Program-made: the position numbers and the translations under genes | Shown here: in pieces, positions 31,281-41,108 of the stretch | Position numbering within the stretch: the first letter of the stretch is position 1 | Layout of the letters: every line of letters starts with the position of its first letter | The notes under the pieces: model-generated | Databases searched by the model: none | Told to the model about the DNA's origin: nothing | Seen by the model: the letters and a program-made list of their open reading frames with translations, nothing else | Source of the DNA: Streptomyces rapamycinicus NRRL 5491 | GTDB lineage: Bacteria; Actinomycetota; Actinomycetes; Streptomycetales; Streptomycetaceae | Reading direction: 5' to 3' | Length of the DNA: 64,000 nt | Assembly: GCF_024298965.1 (NCBI RefSeq) | Contig: NZ_CP085193.1 | Coordinates: 10,602,001-10,666,000 of the forward strand

Positions 31281-33965
31281 ATGCGCTTTCGCGGTAAGTC
31301 CATCCGCAGGAAGATCGTGGCGCTGTTGCTGGTGCCGCTCGTGTCACTGACGGCGATATGGGCGTTCGCCACGGTGATCACCGGTCGCGAGGCAATGCAA
31401 CTGCTGGACGCGTCCGACATCATCGACAAAGCGGGCCAGCCGGCCGAGGACGCGGTGCACGCCGTCCAGAAGGAGCGCCGGCAGACGCTCATCCTGCTGG
31501 CCGATCCGCGGCAGTCGGACGCCCTGCCCGTGCTCCACTCCCTGCAGCGCAAGACCGACCAGGCGATCGACATGCTGCGGGCCGCCGAGTCGGACGGCGA
31601 TGTGCACGGCAAGATGAACGACGACTCCGAGGAACAGCTCGACAACATCCTCAAGGCCGCGGACGGACTGGACAGTCTGCGCCGCAAGGTCGAGGACGAC
31701 GGCATCTCCTCGACCCAGGCGTATGAGTATTACAACAAGCTCGTCGACCTCTGCTACACCTTCCGCAGCTCGCTCCACGCGGTGCCCGACACCGACCTCG
31801 ACAAACAGGGCCGCGCGCTGGTCGCCATGATCCGCGCCCGGGAGGCGCTCTCCCGCGAAGACGCGCTGTTCGTCTCGGCGCTGACGGCGCGCAAGATGAC
31901 GCTGGCGGACCTCCAGGCGATGTCCGACCTCATCGCCGAGCGCACCCTGCTCTACGAGATCAACCTGCCGATCCTCCCCGACTCCGAGCAGAAGGTCTTC
32001 GCCGACTACCGGCGCACCAACGCCGCCCCCGCCGCCCTGCGCGTGGCCGAGGGCAAGATCCTCTCCTCGATGGACCCCGCCACCGCCATCAAGTCGCTGG
32101 ACCAGGAGCACTGGGAGGCCGCGGCCCAGCCCGTCCTCAACGACTACGACCGGCTGGGCGAGGAGGCCACCGACCGGCTCCAGAAGCGCATCGACCCGGT
32201 GGCCAGCAGCGTGATGCTCAAGGCGGGCATCGCCGGCATCCTCGGCCTGGTCGCCCTCATCGTCTCCGTCTTCGTCTCGTTCCGGATCGGCCGCAGCCTG
32301 GTCCGCGATCTGTCCCGGCTGCGCAGGGACGCCCAGGAGGTCGCCAGCGTCCGGCTGCCGAGCGTGATGCGCCGCCTCGGCTCGGGCGAGCAGATCGACG
32401 TGGAGACCGAGGCGCCCCGGCTGGACTACGGCCCCGATGAGATGGGCCAGGTCGGCCAGGCCCTCAACACCCTGCAGCGGGCCGCCGTCGAGGCCGCCGT
32501 CAAACAGGCCGAACTCCGCCAGGGCGTCTCCGAGGTCTTCGTCAACCTCGCCCGCCGCAGCCAGGTCCTGCTGCACCGTCAGCTCACCCTCCTGGACACC
32601 ATGGAGCGGCGCACCGAGGACACCGACGAGCTGTCCGACCTGTTCCGCCTGGACCATATGACCACCCGTATGCGGCGCCACGCCGAGGGTCTGGTCATCC
32701 TCTCCGGCGCGGCCCCCTCCCGGCAGTGGCGCAAGCCGATCCAGCTGATGGACGTCGTGCGCGCCGCCGTCGCCGAGGTGGAGGACTACGAGCGGATCGA
32801 GATCCGCCGGCTGCCCAGGATCGCGGTCGTCGGGCCGGCCGTCGGCGACCTCACCCACCTCGTCGCCGAACTCCTGGAGAACGCCACCGTCTTCTCGCCG
32901 CCGCACACCGCCGTCCAGGTGCACGGCGAGCGGGTCGCCAAGGGCTTCACCCTGGAGATCCACGACCGCGGTCTCGGCATGACGCCCGACGCGCTGCTGG
33001 AGGCCAACCTCCGGCTGGCCGAGACCCCCGAGTTCGAGCTGTCCGACACCGACCGGCTCGGGCTGTTCGTGGTCAGCCGGCTCGCCCAGCGGCAGGGGGT
33101 GCGGGTCTCGCTCCAGCCCTCCCCGTACGGCGGCACCACGGCCATCGTGCTCATCCCCTCCAACCTGCTCACCGACGAGGGCACCCGGGGGGACACCGAC
33201 GACCGCGACACCGGCGGCCGTTACACCGACACCGCGCGGCGTGGCGTGGGCGACGTCCGGCTCGGGCCCGCCGACGAGGCCGAGCAGACCTCCCAGCTCG
33301 CCTCCCTGGCCGCGGCCCTGGCGCACGAGGCCCACCACGACGACGCCGACGAGGACGACGAAGTGGGCGGCATCTTCCGCGCCCGCGGCCTCAAGACGCG
33401 CCAGTCCGTGCGCACCGGACCCGTTCCGTCCACCGTGGAGCAGCACCAGCAGGCTCCGGACGGCCCGGACCCCGAACCGGGCGGCGGCCCCGCGCCGCTG
33501 CCCCGCCGTGTCCCGCCGGTCCTGGTCGCCGACCACGGCCGGCCGGTCGAGGGCACGGCCGGCGGACGGCACAGCCGCAACCAGGGCCCGGGGCAGCCGT
33601 CCTGGGCCGAGCGCTCCGAACGCCAGGGCCAGGACCAGGCCCAGGGCCGTGACCAGGGCCCGCGGCGCACGGGGCCGGAGCGCCGGGGACCGGAGGAGAG
33701 TCCGGTGCCCACCCAGCGGGCGGCCTCCGGCCTCCCCAAGCGGGTACGGCAGGCCAGCCTGGCCCCGCAGCTGAAGAACGACCCCGCGCCCCCGACCGAC
33801 GACCGAACCCCTGCCGAGAACGATCCCGAACGCGAAGCCGAGCAGGCGAGGGCCACCATGGCCTCGCTCCAACGGGGTTGGCAGCGCGGTCGGCGGCAGT
33901 CGGCCACCGGATCCGGAGGCGCGGACGCAAGTCCGGGAACGACACATGAGGGGGACGGTCGATGA
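31281..33965 (+). CDS. cvnA: Conservon sensor histidine-kinase-like protein CvnA
   Basis: 894 residues from ATG 31281, with GGGAGG just upstream, a little close. A first membrane helix (RRKIVALLLVPLVSLTAIWAF) is followed by an extracytoplasmic nitrate-sensor-like helical domain, then a second helix (AGIAGILGLVALIVSVFVSF) and a linker of HAMP type. The HATPase domain has the N-box VAELLENATVFSPPHT and the G-box HDRGLGMTPDA. About 230 disordered Pro/Gln/Arg-rich residues follow. No clear phospho-acceptor H-box is visible, and no response regulator gene follows. In conservons CvnA forms a membrane complex with CvnB-D, likened to G-protein-coupled signalling; ligand unknown. Its stop overlaps cvnB (ATGA). 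Confidence 0.88.
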   Translation: MRFRGKSIRRKIVALLLVPLVSLTAIWAFATVITGREAMQLLDASDIIDKAGQPAEDAVHAVQKERRQTLILLADPRQSDALPVLHSLQRKTDQAIDMLRAAESDGDVHGKMNDDSEEQLDNILKAADGLDSLRRKVEDDGISSTQAYEYYNKLVDLCYTFRSSLHAVPDTDLDKQGRALVAMIRAREALSREDALFVSALTARKMTLADLQAMSDLIAERTLLYEINLPILPDSEQKVFADYRRTNAAPAALRVAEGKILSSMDPATAIKSLDQEHWEAAAQPVLNDYDRLGEEATDRLQKRIDPVASSVMLKAGIAGILGLVALIVSVFVSFRIGRSLVRDLSRLRRDAQEVASVRLPSVMRRLGSGEQIDVETEAPRLDYGPDEMGQVGQALNTLQRAAVEAAVKQAELRQGVSEVFVNLARRSQVLLHRQLTLLDTMERRTEDTDELSDLFRLDHMTTRMRRHAEGLVILSGAAPSRQWRKPIQLMDVVRAAVAEVEDYERIEIRRLPRIAVVGPAVGDLTHLVAELLENATVFSPPHTAVQVHGERVAKGFTLEIHDRGLGMTPDALLEANLRLAETPEFELSDTDRLGLFVVSRLAQRQGVRVSLQPSPYGGTTAIVLIPSNLLTDEGTRGDTDDRDTGGRYTDTARRGVGDVRLGPADEAEQTSQLASLAAALAHEAHHDDADEDDEVGGIFRARGLKTRQSVRTGPVPSTVEQHQQAPDGPDPEPGGGPAPLPRRVPPVLVADHGRPVEGTAGGRHSRNQGPGQPSWAERSERQGQDQAQGRDQGPRRTGPERRGPEESPVPTQRAASGLPKRVRQASLAPQLKNDPAPPTDDRTPAENDPEREAEQARATMASLQRGWQRGRRQSATGSGGADASPGTTHEGDGR

Positions 33966-34390
33966 CCGCATCGAACGCCGCAGCGCCCAACGGATCACCC
34001 AACGCGTCGGGCGAGCTGAACTGGCTGCTGGACGAACTGGTAGGAAGAGTGGGCAGCATCCGCAAGGCGCTGGTGCTGTCCGGGGACGGACTCCTCACCG
34101 GCGGCTCACGCGATCTGTCCCGGGAGGACGGTGAACACCTGGCCGCCGTGGCCTCGGGCTTCCACAGCCTCGCCAAGGGCGTCGGCCGTCACTTCGACGT
34201 CGGCCGGGTCCGGCAGACCATCGTCGAGCTCGACGACGCCTTCCTGTTCGTCACCGCGGCCGGCGACGGCAGCTGTCTCGCCGTCCTGGCCGACGCCGAC
34301 TCCGATGTGGGCCAGATAGCGTACGAGATGACGCTGCTGGTCAAGCGGGTGGGCGTGCATCTGGGCTCGGCCCCGCGCTCCACCGGGTGA
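33962..34390 (+). CDS. cvnB: Roadblock/LC7 domain protein CvnB
   Basis: 142 residues. After about 17 flexible residues comes a single roadblock/LC7 fold: LNWLLDELVGRVGSIRKALVLSGDG through CLAVLADADSDVGQIAYEM. Roadblock proteins act as scaffolds or GTPase activators for small GTPases, and here the partner would be CvnD. It overlaps cvnA by 4 bp and is followed after 15 bp by cvnC, so the conservon is transcribed as a unit. Confidence 0.93.
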   Translation: MTASNAAAPNGSPNASGELNWLLDELVGRVGSIRKALVLSGDGLLTGGSRDLSREDGEHLAAVASGFHSLAKGVGRHFDVGRVRQTIVELDDAFLFVTAAGDGSCLAVLADADSDVGQIAYEMTLLVKRVGVHLGSAPRSTG

Positions 34391-34405
34391 CGGAGGCCGG
34401 GGGAA

Positions 34406-34801
34406 ATGAGCGGAGACCCGGAGCGCGCCGCCCGGTGGTTCGACGACGCGGCGGGACCGGTGGTCAGGCCCTACGCGATGACGCGGGGACGCACCCGCAG
34501 CGCCGCCGAGGAGAAACTGGATCTGATCGCCGTCGTCGTCGCCGACAGCGCGACCCACCGGACCGTCGCCGACCAGACGCTGTCCCCGGAACACATCGAC
34601 ATCGTCGAACTGAGCCGGGACAGTCCGCAGTCCGTCGCCGAGCTGGCGGCCGAGCTCGACCTACCGATCGGCGTGATCCGTGTGCTCATCGGCGATCTGC
34701 TCCACGCCGCACTCGTCCGAGTGTCCCGGCCCGTACCTCCGGCGGAACTGCCGGACGAGAGGATTCTGCGCGAGGTGATCAATGGGCTACGGGCACTCTG
34801 A
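34406..34801 (+). CDS. cvnC: DUF742 protein CvnC
   Basis: 131 residues with the family opening WFDDAAGPVVRPYAMTRGRT. A winged-helix-like C-terminal half follows, with SPQSVAELAAELDLPIGVIRVLIGDLL and a terminal LREVINGLRAL. Third conservon component; biochemical role unknown, presumed adaptor. The cvnD start lies inside its last 20 bases, a tight coupling. Confidence 0.93.
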   Translation: MSGDPERAARWFDDAAGPVVRPYAMTRGRTRSAAEEKLDLIAVVVADSATHRTVADQTLSPEHIDIVELSRDSPQSVAELAAELDLPIGVIRVLIGDLLHAALVRVSRPVPPAELPDERILREVINGLRAL

Positions 34802-35372
34802 CCTGGGCCGCCCACATATCGTCGAACCGGTCACGCTGAAGATACTGGTGGCCGGCGGCTTCGGGGTGGGCAAGACGACCCTGGTGGGCGCGGTCAGCGA
34901 GATCAGACCGCTGCGCACCGAGGAGATCCTCACCGAGGCGGGCCGGCCGGTCGACGACATCGCGGGGGTGGAGTCCAAGACGACCACCACCGTCGCCATG
35001 GACTTCGGGCGCATCACGCTCCGCGAGGACCTGGTGCTCTATCTCTTCGGCACCCCGGGCCAGGACCGGTTCTGGTTCCTGTGGGACGAGCTGGCCACCG
35101 GCGCGCTGGGCGCGGTGGTGCTGGCCGACACCCGCCGGCTCGAGGACTGCTTCGCCGCCATCGACTACTTCGAGCGGCGGGACATCGCCTTCACCGTGGC
35201 CGTCAACTGCTTCGAGGGGGCCGACCGCTACCCGGAGGACTCGGTGCGGGACGCCCTGGACCTCGACCCGGGCACCCCGGTCGTCCTGTGCGACGCCCGG
35301 GAGCGCGACTCGGCCAAGCATGTGCTGATCTCGGTGGTGGAGCACGCGATGCTGGCCTCCGCGCGGGGCTGA
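34782..35372 (+). CDS. cvnD: Conservon small GTPase CvnD
   Basis: 196 residues. The P-loop is GGFGVGKTT (about 26-34). The switch II motif is GTPGQDRFWFLW, with Pro-Gly-Gln where classic GTPases have a DxxG box. The usual NKxD specificity motif is degenerate (VNCF), typical of this bacterial group. It acts as the GTP-binding switch of the conservon with CvnA-C. Some conservons carry a fifth gene for a cytochrome P450; none is present here and a terminator follows at once. Confidence 0.93.
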   Translation: MGYGHSDLGRPHIVEPVTLKILVAGGFGVGKTTLVGAVSEIRPLRTEEILTEAGRPVDDIAGVESKTTTTVAMDFGRITLREDLVLYLFGTPGQDRFWFLWDELATGALGAVVLADTRRLEDCFAAIDYFERRDIAFTVAVNCFEGADRYPEDSVRDALDLDPGTPVVLCDARERDSAKHVLISVVEHAMLASARG

Positions 35373-35379
35373 ACGGCAC

Positions 35380-35410
35380 GGCCCGCACCCCGCCGTCCGG
35401 GGTGCGGGCC
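35380..35410. terminator. Hairpin between convergent cvnD and glpK
   Basis: Perfect 13-bp stem (35380-35392 with 35398-35410) and a 5-base loop, 8 bp after the cvnD stop. It is symmetrical and has no U-run, so it may serve the conservon and, 51 bp beyond its stop, glpK. Confidence 0.75.
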
Positions 35411-35461
35411 GCCGTTCGCGCCGGCCGTACGAGGCGGCCGTTCGCCGGTGCCGGGTGCGGC

Positions 35462-36994
<1,533 letters not shown>

Positions 36995-37008
36995 GGCGTC
37001 TCCTTCGG

Positions 37009-37773
37009 TCAGAAGGCTGCGTTGAAGACGAGACCCGCCAGCACGGCCCCGATCAGCGGGCCCACCACCGGTATCCAGGCGTAACCCCAGTCCGAGGTGC
37101 CCTTGTTGGGGATGGGCAGCAGGGCGTGGGCGACGCGCGGCCCGAGGTCGCGCGCCGGGTTGATGGCGTAGCCGGTGGGCCCGCCCAGGGAGAGGCCGAT
37201 GCCGACCACCAGGAAGGCGACGAGCAGGACGGAGATGCCCGAGCCGAGGACCACGGTGCCGCCGCCCTCGGTGACCGGGCCGATCCCGATGCCGTCGACC
37301 TGGCCGAACGCGAGCAGCGGCAGCACCAGCGCGGCCGTCGCGATGATCTCGGTCACGAGGTTGGCCACCGGGTTCCGGATCTCCGGAACGGTGGAGAAGA
37401 CCCCGAGCGTGGGCAGGGCGGTCTTCTCATCGGCGTTGGCGGCGAACTGCGCGTAGTACAGCGCCCAGGTCAGCACCGCGCCGATCACGGCGCCCACCAG
37501 CTGCGCGAGAATGTAGAGCGGCACCTTGTCCCAGTCGCCGGTGTCCACGGCGACGCCCACGGTCACCGCCGGGTTGAGATGGGCGCCGGACAGCGGGGCC
37601 GCGGTGTACGCGCCGGCCATGACGCCGAAGCCCCAGCCGAAGGCGACCACGATCCACCCGGCCGACTTGGCCTTGGAGTGGTTCAGAGTGACGGCGGCGC
37701 ACACACCGGCGCCGAAGAGAATCAGTATCGCGGTGCCGATGACCTCACCGGTGAAGATGTCCCCATTGCTCAT
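37009..37773 (-). CDS. glpF: Glycerol uptake facilitator (aquaglyceroporin, MIP family)
   Basis: 254 residues with six membrane helices and the two half-pore NPA motifs in HLNPAVTVG and [11 protein letters not shown]. The residue after the second NPA is Arg (selectivity filter), followed by Asp, as in glycerol-conducting members. It lets glycerol diffuse across the membrane to be trapped by GlpK. The ribosome binding site AGGAG precedes ATG 37773. First gene of the glpFK operon. Confidence 0.95.
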   Translation of the reverse strand: MSNGDIFTGEVIGTAILILFGAGVCAAVTLNHSKAKSAGWIVVAFGWGFGVMAGAYTAAPLSGAHLNPAVTVGVAVDTGDWDKVPLYILAQLVGAVIGAVLTWALYYAQFAANADEKTALPTLGVFSTVPEIRNPVANLVTEIIATAALVLPLLAFGQVDGIGIGPVTEGGGTVVLGSGISVLLVAFLVVGIGLSLGGPTGYAINPARDLGPRVAHALLPIPNKGTSDWGYAWIPVVGPLIGAVLAGLVFNAAF

Positions 37774-38106
37774 GGCGGCTCCTAGGACCTCGCCCGGGGC
37801 GGGTGGCCCCGGTCCTCCGTGCTGGGTCGTTTCGAGCGTGCGGGTGCATCGGAATCGCCCATGGGGGTGACCGTGGAGAGAGCCTGCGCGCGGCGACGCC
37901 GACTGACACCGCAGCAGTGTTCACCGGGGGTCAGGGGGCGTCAAGGTGATGGACGGCAACGGTGTTCGTGACAACCGTAAGGGCGTTGCCCTGGTATCGC
38001 CGCGCACCCGGGCACCACTTGGGCACCGGGCAGCCGCTGAACGGTCACCCGGCGGCCACCGGGCGGTTGCCGGGCGGCCACCGGGCGGTTGCCGCTCGGG
38101 CGCCGC
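37774..38106. promoter_or_regulatory. glpF upstream region
   Basis: 333 bp without a gene. It must hold the glpFK promoter (read on minus). A TTGACG at 37949-37954 (minus) could be a -35, but no good -10 follows at standard distance. No IclR/GylR-type regulator gene adjoins this copy. The right end is a 22-bp tandem duplication next to the stop of the thiolase-like gene. Confidence 0.35.
38051..38094. repeat. Two perfect tandem copies of a 22-bp sequence
   Basis: Units at 38051-38072 and 38073-38094 are identical and lie between the glpF promoter region and the thiolase stop. The sequence is non-coding, and the duplication is probably slippage-derived. Confidence 0.85.
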
Positions 38107-39297
38107 TCAGCGGACCGCGACGACCGACGAACCGTGTCCGAACAGCCCCTGGTTGACGGTGATTCCGGCCCGCGCGCCCGGCACCTGCCGCTCGCCCGCC
38201 TGCTCGCGCAGCTGCCAGGTCAGCTCGCACACCTGGGCGATGGCCTGCGCCGGAACCGCCTCCCCGAAGGACGCGAGACCCCCGCTCGGATTGACCGGAA
38301 TCCGCCCGCCCGGCGCCGTCGCCCCCTCGCGGAGCAGCTTCGCGCCCTCCCCGGGCGCGCACAGCCCCAAGTCCTCGTACCACTCCAGCTCCAGGGCCGT
38401 GGACAGGTCGTACACCTCGGCCAGTGACAGATCCTCCGGTCCGAGACCCGCCTCCTCGTACGCCGCCCGCGCGATGGAGGGCCGGAACGGATCGGGCACG
38501 GGGGAGCCCGGCGGGGCGGAGTCGGTGGCGATGTCCGGCAGGTCCAGCGCGGTGCGCGGATGGGTGGGGGAGACCGACGAGACGGCGCGGATGCGGACCG
38601 GGCGCGCCATCCCGAGCCGCCGCGCCGTCGCCACGCTGCCGAGCACCAGCGCCGCCGCCCCGTCGGAGGTCGCGCAGATGTCCAACAGCCGCAGCGGATC
38701 GGCGACCACCGGCGACGCGGCGACCTCCTCGGCGGTGACGGGGGAGCGGTAGCGGGCGTACGGATTCGCGGCGCCCGCGGCCGCGTTCTTCACCTTCACC
38801 CGCGCGAAGTCCTCGGCCGTGTCGCCGTACAGCGCCATCCGGCGGCGGGCCCAGAGCGCGAAATAGGCGGGGTTGGTGGCACCGAGCACCCGGAAGCGCA
38901 GCCAGTCCGGATCGTCCGGCCGCTCACCGCCCGCGGGGGCGAAGAACCCCTTGGGCGCCGCGTCGGAGCCCACCACCAACACGGTGTCCGCCAGGCCCGA
39001 CAGGATCTGGGCGCGGGCGGTGTCGATGGCCCGCGCGCCGGACGCGCAGGCCGCGTACACGCTGGTGACACGGGCGCCCTGCCAGCCCAGCGCCTTGGCG
39101 AAGGTCGCGCCCGCGACCTGCCCCGGATAGCCGCAGCGCACGGTGTTGGCGCCGACCACGGACTGGATCGCGGACCACTCGAGCCCGGCGTCCGCGAGCG
39201 CGGCCCGCGCCGCCTTCGTGCCGTACTCCACGAAGCCGCGGCCCCACTTCCCCCAGGGGTGCATCCCGGCGCCGAGCACTGCCACCTCACCGGTCAT
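38107..39297 (-). CDS. Thiolase-like lipid-transfer protein (possible retro-aldolase, Ltp2-like)
   Basis: 396 residues of SCP-x/thiolase type. Cys84 in YAACASGARA matches the thiolase nucleophile site; NPSGGL and GLFGHGS (H388) are also conserved. The HDCF motif of true SCP-x thiolases is replaced by VYDL, with Tyr296 where His is expected. That change is the one I associate with Ltp2-type aldolases, which cleave steroid side chains together with a DUF35 protein. A DUF35 gene lies directly upstream with a 4-bp overlap. So acyl-CoA retro-aldol cleavage or thiolysis is likely; substrate unknown, and no other steroid genes are nearby. Confidence 0.8.
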   Translation of the reverse strand: MTGEVAVLGAGMHPWGKWGRGFVEYGTKAARAALADAGLEWSAIQSVVGANTVRCGYPGQVAGATFAKALGWQGARVTSVYAACASGARAIDTARAQILSGLADTVLVVGSDAAPKGFFAPAGGERPDDPDWLRFRVLGATNPAYFALWARRRMALYGDTAEDFARVKVKNAAAGAANPYARYRSPVTAEEVAASPVVADPLRLLDICATSDGAAALVLGSVATARRLGMARPVRIRAVSSVSPTHPRTALDLPDIATDSAPPGSPVPDPFRPSIARAAYEEAGLGPEDLSLAEVYDLSTALELEWYEDLGLCAPGEGAKLLREGATAPGGRIPVNPSGGLASFGEAVPAQAIAQVCELTWQLREQAGERQVPGARAGITVNQGLFGHGSSVVAVR

Positions 39298-39797
39298 GAC
39301 GCCTCCCCGGGAACGGGCCGCCCGCCGGGAACGGGCCGCTCCCCGGTATCAGGCTCCTCTTCGGCAACGGGCCGCCAGTGCCAGGTGGTGAGGGTGCGCC
39401 CGCCCTCCTCGGCCAGCACCCCCGGCACCACCTCGACCTCCATGCCGATGGCCAGATCGGCCAGGGTCACCCCGGGGGCGCCCTGCCCCAGCACCACCAT
39501 CCGCTCGGCGGTCAGCTCCACGGCGATCAGTGTGTAGGGCCGCCATGTGAGCTCGGGGTCGGACGGGTAGGGGGCGGGTGGCCGGTAGCGGCCGTCGGTG
39601 TAGGACCACACCCGCCCGCGGCGGGACAGCGGAACCTCCGCCAACTCGGTGCCGGAGCAGCCCGGGACACGGCAGAAGGCGTCCTCCCGGGGGAAGTACA
39701 CCGCCCCGCAGTCCCGGCAGCACGTCCCCAGCAGCCGGAACTCCCCGCCCTCGGCGGTGAACCACCCGTCGACCACGGGCACACGCGTGGGGGGCAC
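39294..39797 (-). CDS. DUF35 OB-fold/zinc-ribbon protein, partner of the thiolase-like enzyme
   Basis: 167 residues. The N-terminal rubredoxin-like zinc ribbon has four Cys (GTCCRDCGAVYFP and FCRVPGCSG). An OB-fold follows (GRVWSYTDGRYRPP, then YTLIAVELTAERMVVLGQG). The C-terminal tail is Pro/Glu-rich. DUF35 proteins bind acyl-CoA and pair with thiolase-like partners in lipid and steroid breakdown. ATGA overlap with the next gene implies a 1:1 complex. Confidence 0.88.
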   Translation of the reverse strand: MPPTRVPVVDGWFTAEGGEFRLLGTCCRDCGAVYFPREDAFCRVPGCSGTELAEVPLSRRGRVWSYTDGRYRPPAPYPSDPELTWRPYTLIAVELTAERMVVLGQGAPGVTLADLAIGMEVEVVPGVLAEEGGRTLTTWHWRPVAEEEPDTGERPVPGGRPVPGEAS

Positions 39798-39819
39798 GGT
39801 CCCTCCCGATACCTCGTAA

Positions 39820-39834
39820 CTGACGATGTGTCAG
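39820..39834. promoter_or_regulatory. Palindrome CTGACGATGTGTCAG, candidate TetR-type operator
   Basis: Inverted repeat CTGAC-N5-GTCAG, 22 bp upstream of the DUF35 start and 103 bp before potA on the other strand. It resembles TetR-family operators that control acyl-CoA metabolism genes in actinobacteria. No regulator gene adjoins it. Confidence 0.45.
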
Positions 39835-39937
39835 AAGTGTGGCACGGGGACCGTAGCGCGCGTAACCCCGGTACAGTGACCGCGATCACGGGCCGCGATC
39901 ACGGGCCTGATCAGCCGAAGGGTGAGGGGAGCGGTCG

Positions 39938-41017
39938 GTGGCGGAGACGGAGACCAGGACGCGGACCGGGACCACGACGACGCGCACGGCCGTCCGGCTC
40001 GAGGCCGTCACCAAGGACTTCGGGACGGTGCGCGCGGTGGACGCCGTCGATCTCACCGTCCACGAGGGCGAGTTCTTCTCGCTGCTCGGCCCCTCGGGTT
40101 CGGGGAAGACCACCCTGCTACGGCTCGTCGCGGGGTTCGAACAGCCCACCTCGGGGCGTATCGAACTGGCCGGGGACGACGTCACCACGACGCCTCCCAA
40201 CCGCCGCGACGCACACACCGTCTTCCAGGACTACGCGCTCTTCCCGCATATGAGCGTCGAGCAGAACGTGGCCTATGCCCTGACCGTGCGCGGCGTCCGC
40301 AAGGCCGAGCGGCTCGCCCGCGCCCGCGAGGCGCTGACCACCGTACGGCTGGACGGCTTCGCCGGCCGCCGCCCCGCCGAGCTCTCCGGCGGCCAGCGCC
40401 AGCGCGTCGCCCTCGCCCGCGCCCTCGTCGACCGGCCCGCCGTGCTGCTGCTCGACGAACCGCTCGGCGCGCTCGACCTGGCGCTGCGGCAGGAGATGCA
40501 GACCGAGCTCAAGGAGTTGCAGCGCACCACCGGCATCACCTTCCTCCTGGTCACCCACGACCAGGACGAGGCGCTGACCATGAGCGACCGGATCGCCGTG
40601 GTCCGCGACGGCCGCATCGAGCAGACCGGCCCGCCGGTCGAGGTGTACGAACGCCCCGCCACCGCCTTCGTCGCGGGCTTCGTCGGCACCACCAACCTGC
40701 TGCGCGGCGAGGCGGCGGTGCGTGTCGTGGGCCGCCCCGGAACGTACTCCATCCGGCCCGAGCGGATCCTGCTCACCGAGCCCGTGGCGCCGCCCGCCGT
40801 AGCCGCGGCATCCGCTGACGGCCGACGGACCGTCACGGGGCGCATCACCGACATCGTGCACGCCGGGGCGCACACCCGCTTCACCATCGCGCTTCCGCAC
40901 GGCGACCGGCTCACCGTGCTCCGCCAGAACCTCACCGGACTCCCTCAATCCGCCCGCCCGGACGGCGAGATCGGGCTGTCCTGGGACGAGAAGGACGCCT
41001 TCCCGGTCCCGAGTTGA
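39938..41017 (+). CDS. potA: Spermidine/putrescine-type ABC transporter ATP-binding protein
   Basis: 359 residues. Walker A GPSGSGKTT, Q-loop VFQDYALFPHM, signature LSGGQRQRV, Walker B VLLLDEP and H-loop THD are all intact. The C-terminal TOBE-type domain (from about 250) contains YSIRPERILL. A Thr/Arg-rich leader of about 19 residues precedes the core. GTG 39938 has GAGGGGAG upstream. It energises the permeases encoded downstream, and the four genes lie in the order ATPase, binding protein, permease, permease. Polyamine is the best guess; related transporters carry other small cations. Confidence 0.9.
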   Translation: MAETETRTRTGTTTTRTAVRLEAVTKDFGTVRAVDAVDLTVHEGEFFSLLGPSGSGKTTLLRLVAGFEQPTSGRIELAGDDVTTTPPNRRDAHTVFQDYALFPHMSVEQNVAYALTVRGVRKAERLARAREALTTVRLDGFAGRRPAELSGGQRQRVALARALVDRPAVLLLDEPLGALDLALRQEMQTELKELQRTTGITFLLVTHDQDEALTMSDRIAVVRDGRIEQTGPPVEVYERPATAFVAGFVGTTNLLRGEAAVRVVGRPGTYSIRPERILLTEPVAPPAVAAASADGRRTVTGRITDIVHAGAHTRFTIALPHGDRLTVLRQNLTGLPQSARPDGEIGLSWDEKDAFPVPS

Positions 41018-41108
41018 CCTTGTCATTGCCGACGGCACCCTGGCGAGGGCCCACCGCCGGCCCGATACTGGCCGGGCCTCAAGTGCCTAGTGGGACGAGG
41101 AGGACCGG

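Noticed and set aside
31344-33998. Minus-strand frame opposite cvnA
   Set aside because: The conservon gene is unmistakable; this is compositional.
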